DNA from: a virus
DNA: 41,291 nucleotides
Virus record (IMG/VR): IMGVR_UViG_3300020162_000890
Location: 1 to 41,291 of that record
Reading direction: 5' to 3' (one strand)
Part shown: positions 38,890 to 41,291 of the stretch, piece by piece
Numbering within the stretch: position 1 is the first letter of the stretch
How the letters are laid out: every line of letters starts with the position of its first letter
The notes under the pieces: model-generated
The model's database searches: none
The model's input: only the letters and a program-made list of their open reading frames with translations
Told to the model about the DNA's origin: nothing
Made by a program: the position numbers and the translations under genes

Positions 38890-39023
38890 TTTGTAAACGT
38901 ATAAATTTTAAAACTTCCATCTTCAAATACAACAAGATATTCTGTCAAACCCATGTTCTTGTGTACTTCTTTAATCTTTAGTCCGTCTACTCTATTACCG
39001 ACTTTCAATTCTTTCTTATCCAT
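38886..39023 (-). CDS. Small 45-residue beta protein
   Basis: MDKKELKVGNRVDGLKIKEV to EYLVVFEDGSFKIYTFTK. Shares G-(N/Q)-(R/K), IKE and F-x-DG patterns with the 43-residue protein at 19268-19399. It overlaps its neighbours by 8 and 4 bp. Looks SH3-like; function unknown. Confidence 0.55.
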   Translation of the reverse strand: MDKKELKVGNRVDGLKIKEVHKNMGLTEYLVVFEDGSFKIYTFTK

Positions 39024-39891
39024 TATAGTATGAACGTTTATTCCTTACTTTATCTGAAACAACACATTTTACACTCGCTAAGTTAGATAAATTTTTGTAA
39101 TCTACCTCTGGTGAATCTTCAACAACTACGTTAAAATCTTTGTAAGTCTGTACGTGATTAAAGTCATTGTGGTCTGTGATATACAAGTCTGTTTCTGAAA
39201 GTAGGTATAAATCAATTAGTTTGCTAGTGTAATTAGATTTTACTGGGTCTGTCAATAACTCGTAATTATTTAATTGTTCTCTAACAACATTTTTAACCAT
39301 TCTCTGTTGATTAATCAAATTGTCTATAGCAAAGTTAGGTTTACGATTACCAAACATACCAAACACTCTTAAAGTGTCTACCACATTGCTATTAGTAAAA
39401 TCAATATCTTCTATGGTATGAAACTGATTGAAAACAGCTTTAAGTCTAATTTGATTCTTAGCTAAAAATGTTGAATAAGGCTGTAAATTATAAATACCCC
39501 AAATAGTAGTAAATGGTGTTCCAGATAAAACACTTGCAACTTCTAAAGTATAACATCCAGCACCCTCCAATGCTAAAACTTCACTCCAATTAATTGTAAC
39601 GTATTTAGAGTATTGCTCTTTTTCAGTATCAAAGCTTTTTACAACTAAAGTATAATTAGACAATGCTACACCATCTTTCTTTAAAGAGAATGTAGCTGTA
39701 TCAGTTGATTCATTTAGTTTTGCCCAAGCTGATGTAACATCATTTTTCCATTCATCTGTTTTTACTGTTTGTGCAAACACATTGTAAATATCACAACAAT
39801 CTTTTACTCCATAATCTTCAATTGTTACAACTTTTGGTAATGTTACAATCTTAAAAACTTTTTTTACTCTGTTAAATATTGGCTCACTCAT
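39016..39891 (-). CDS. Late structural protein, unknown
   Basis: Encodes 291 residues, beta-rich: FNRVKKVFKIVTLPKVVTIE, EWKNDVTSAWAKLNESTDTA, FTTIWGIYNLQPYSTFLAKN. CC at about 33-34. It lies between the fiber and lysis genes; a virion accessory (for example a fiber-associated or baseplate-decoration protein) is plausible. No family known to me. Confidence 0.55.
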   Translation of the reverse strand: MSEPIFNRVKKVFKIVTLPKVVTIEDYGVKDCCDIYNVFAQTVKTDEWKNDVTSAWAKLNESTDTATFSLKKDGVALSNYTLVVKSFDTEKEQYSKYVTINWSEVLALEGAGCYTLEVASVLSGTPFTTIWGIYNLQPYSTFLAKNQIRLKAVFNQFHTIEDIDFTNSNVVDTLRVFGMFGNRKPNFAIDNLINQQRMVKNVVREQLNNYELLTDPVKSNYTSKLIDLYLLSETDLYITDHNDFNHVQTYKDFNVVVEDSPEVDYKNLSNLASVKCVVSDKVRNKRSYYNG

Positions 39892-39900
39892 TGCTGTAAA

Positions 39901-40143
39901 TTATAATGTAAAACTATCTCTAATGTTTTGTGGAATATTCTGCATTGATTTAAACTCTAGATACATAATTGGTGTCATCTCTTGAATGAAATCAGCTATT
40001 ATACCCATTAAATCTTGTTTACTACTTACTATCTTATAAGAAGCTAAGTATTTAGATATTTGCTCATCTAAAGGAAATATCCTAACATTCACTTGACCAT
40101 CATCAAGCAATATTGTTTCGTATGTTAATTCAAAAGTTGTCAT
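39901..40143 (-). CDS. Small protein after the fiber, possible fiber chaperone
   Basis: An 80-residue protein: TTFELTYETILLDDGQVNVR, IVSSKQDLMGIIADFIQEMT. It starts 1 bp after the fiber stop and lies 9 bp before the next late gene. Phage fibers are often followed by a small assembly chaperone; that is a positional guess. Confidence 0.5.
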   Translation of the reverse strand: MTTFELTYETILLDDGQVNVRIFPLDEQISKYLASYKIVSSKQDLMGIIADFIQEMTPIMYLEFKSMQNIPQNIRDSFTL

Positions 40144-40144
40144 A

Positions 40145-41291
40145 TTATGCTACGGAATAAACTCCAAATTTATTATATAAATAAAACTCTCCACTATTTG
40201 TTACTGGTGTTCCCATACATCTACTAGCAAAGAAATTTAAACCTTGTGTGTGTAATGGTAAATCATTTGTTAACGTACCCTCTGCTATTGCATTAGTTTC
40301 AAGATTAACTATTCTGTAATGTACAGATGATGAATTTACTGGATTGTAAATCTGAACTTGATAAATTGTTGTTAAAGCACTACCAGATGTTCTATTTGCT
40401 GGAAAGTTAACACCTAAATCTACTTTAGTACAAGTACCAGTAGCATCATTCGTAAACACTTGTAAATTTGTATCTAAAGCATCTGAACCAATACCAATAA
40501 CATTAGTTAAAGAAGATACTAATACAGCATCTGTATAGGTTAAATCAGTTGTTACTCCAGCCATACCAAAGAATTGTCGACAACCACTACCATACCCAGC
40601 ATCAGATATAGCAAAAGAACAAACAAATCTAAATCCACCACCAACATACCACAACAAAGCTGAACCCCTAGTACCAGTATATCTACCAGTTGAAACTACT
40701 GTAGCATAGTATCTTAGTCTGATATTTTTCAAGTTAAAAGGTGTACTAGCAACTGTTTGTGCTTGAGTTGAAGCTGTAGTAGAAGCTGTTATACCACCTT
40801 CTGTTGTTACAGAACTTGAATTGTTAGCATAAGTTATTCCTCTAAAAAACTCTCTAGCACTAAACTTAAATAAATCTACAGAAGCTGACGTTGTTAAATT
40901 ACCATTTATATAAAATTCAGTAGCACTTACAGCTATAATACTTACTACACCATACTTTGAAGCTGTAGTATATGTTCCAGTACCACTATTTATAGTTACT
41001 CCTACACCAGCTGTTATTGTTGTTTGTCCATCACCATAAGGGATATATAAGAATTGGTCGCCACTAGAAAAAATATTTGCTGGAATTGTTAATGTATTAG
41101 GTGTTGCTGAATCTATTTCAACAAGTTTTGCTCTATCAGAAAGTTGTAAAGTATATGAAGCATTTTGTCTATTTCTAGGTATGTTCTTATCTAATTTGCC
41201 ATTAAAAGTATTCCAATCAGTAGAGCTTAACCAACCATCAGCAGAAGTAGTAGCTTGCCCTAAAACAGATTTAGCTGTACCATTTTTCCAT
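40145..41291 (-). CDS. Tail fiber / receptor-binding protein, C-terminal part (starts at 1157)
   Basis: Codons 386-734 of the fiber whose start is at 1157. The first piece (IPRNRQNASYTLQLSDRAKL and ATPNTLTIPANIFSSGDQFL, about 390-440) aligns with the C-terminal module of the 209-residue protein. Then Thr/Ser-rich beta sequence and, from about 545, a globular end (RLRYYATVVSTGRYTGTRGS, GGFRFVCSFAISDAGYGSGC) with the look of a receptor-binding tip. Positions 41193-41291 repeat 1-99 and must be counted once. 2205 bp in total gives an intact frame. Confidence 0.85.
   Translation of the reverse strand, partial: WKNGTAKSVLGQATTSADGWLSSTDWNTFNGKLDKNIPRNRQNASYTLQLSDRAKLVEIDSATPNTLTIPANIFSSGDQFLYIPYGDGQTTITAGVGVTINSGTGTYTTASKYGVVSIIAVSATEFYINGNLTTSASVDLFKFSAREFFRGITYANNSSSVTTEGGITASTTASTQAQTVASTPFNLKNIRLRYYATVVSTGRYTGTRGSALLWYVGGGFRFVCSFAISDAGYGSGCRQFFGMAGVTTDLTYTDAVLVSSLTNVIGIGSDALDTNLQVFTNDATGTCTKVDLGVNFPANRTSGSALTTIYQVQIYNPVNSSSVHYRIVNLETNAIAEGTLTNDLPLHTQGLNFFASRCMGTPVTNSGEFYLYNKFGVYSVA
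41193..41291. repeat. 99-bp terminal overlap, right copy
   Basis: Identical to 1-99. Shows that the contig closes on itself; the unique genome is 41,192 bp. Confidence 0.95.

Noticed and set aside
41193-41291. Physical direct terminal repeat
   Set aside because: The repeat lies inside a gene, and 99 bp is a typical assembly overlap length; true terminal repeats are usually longer and intergenic. Not fully excluded without read-end data.

Overview
The window is one complete, AT-rich bacteriophage genome. Its last 99 bases (41193-41291) are identical to its first 99, and one tail-fiber reading frame runs through the join without a break (1157 down to 1, then 41192 down to 40145; exactly 735 codons). 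The molecule is therefore circular or circularly permuted, with a unique length of 41,192 bp. The gene set is that of a tailed phage with a long non-contractile tail (siphovirus type): HK97-type portal, protease and capsid, two tail-tube-like proteins, a 1449-residue tape measure and no sheath. The host is most likely a member of Bacteroidota, probably Flavobacteriia-like. Evidence is the low GC, the near absence of Shine-Dalgarno sites, promoters matching the Bacteroidota pattern TTG-N18/19-TAnnTTTG, a FISUMP-domain tail protein, and many small genes typical of phages of that phylum. I see no integrase, repressor or partition gene, so a lytic life style is likely but not proven.

Nearly everything is on the minus strand, so the genome reads from high to low coordinates. 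(1) Early/replication block, 37731 down to 28029: starts at a good promoter (37761-37790), ends at a terminator (27945-27980). It holds a DnaA-domain-IV-like protein, a DUF6291-like replication protein, NinG, an ERF annealing protein, Gp157-like, an RlpA-like exported protein, a C5 DNA methyltransferase, a variant ThyX, a DUF3310-like protein and many small genes. No polymerase, primase or helicase is recognisable, so host replication machinery is presumably recruited. (2) Intergenic region 27413-28028 with four copies of a TGGCTATAAAAAATTTA repeat. (3) A small middle operon, 27412 down to 24156: lipoprotein, conserved phage proteins, an SSB-like protein, small membrane proteins. (4) A gene-free region, about 23320-24155, AT-rich and full of short phased repeats. 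(5) The late block, 23319 down to 1 and on from 41192 to 37863: MazG-like, terminase small and large subunits, an island of fiber-like genes, portal (inverted), protease, capsid, connectors, tail tubes, tape measure, distal tail, baseplate and fiber proteins, then holin-like proteins and an endolysin candidate ending at a terminator (37799-37833).

The most striking feature is a set of three arrays of AAGCAAA repeats with an exact 11-bp period. Eight units lie in the gene-free region (23618-23705), five fill the terS-terL spacer (22395-22449), and three precede the SSB-like gene (24608-24640). The period is close to one DNA helical turn and is not a multiple of three, and all three arrays lie within 2.3 kb around the terminase end of the late block. 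This suggests a phased DNA site for an oligomeric protein, with packaging (pac) or replication initiation as the leading guesses. The second oddity is the portal gene, the only gene on the plus strand, which has its own promoter-like sequence and terminator.
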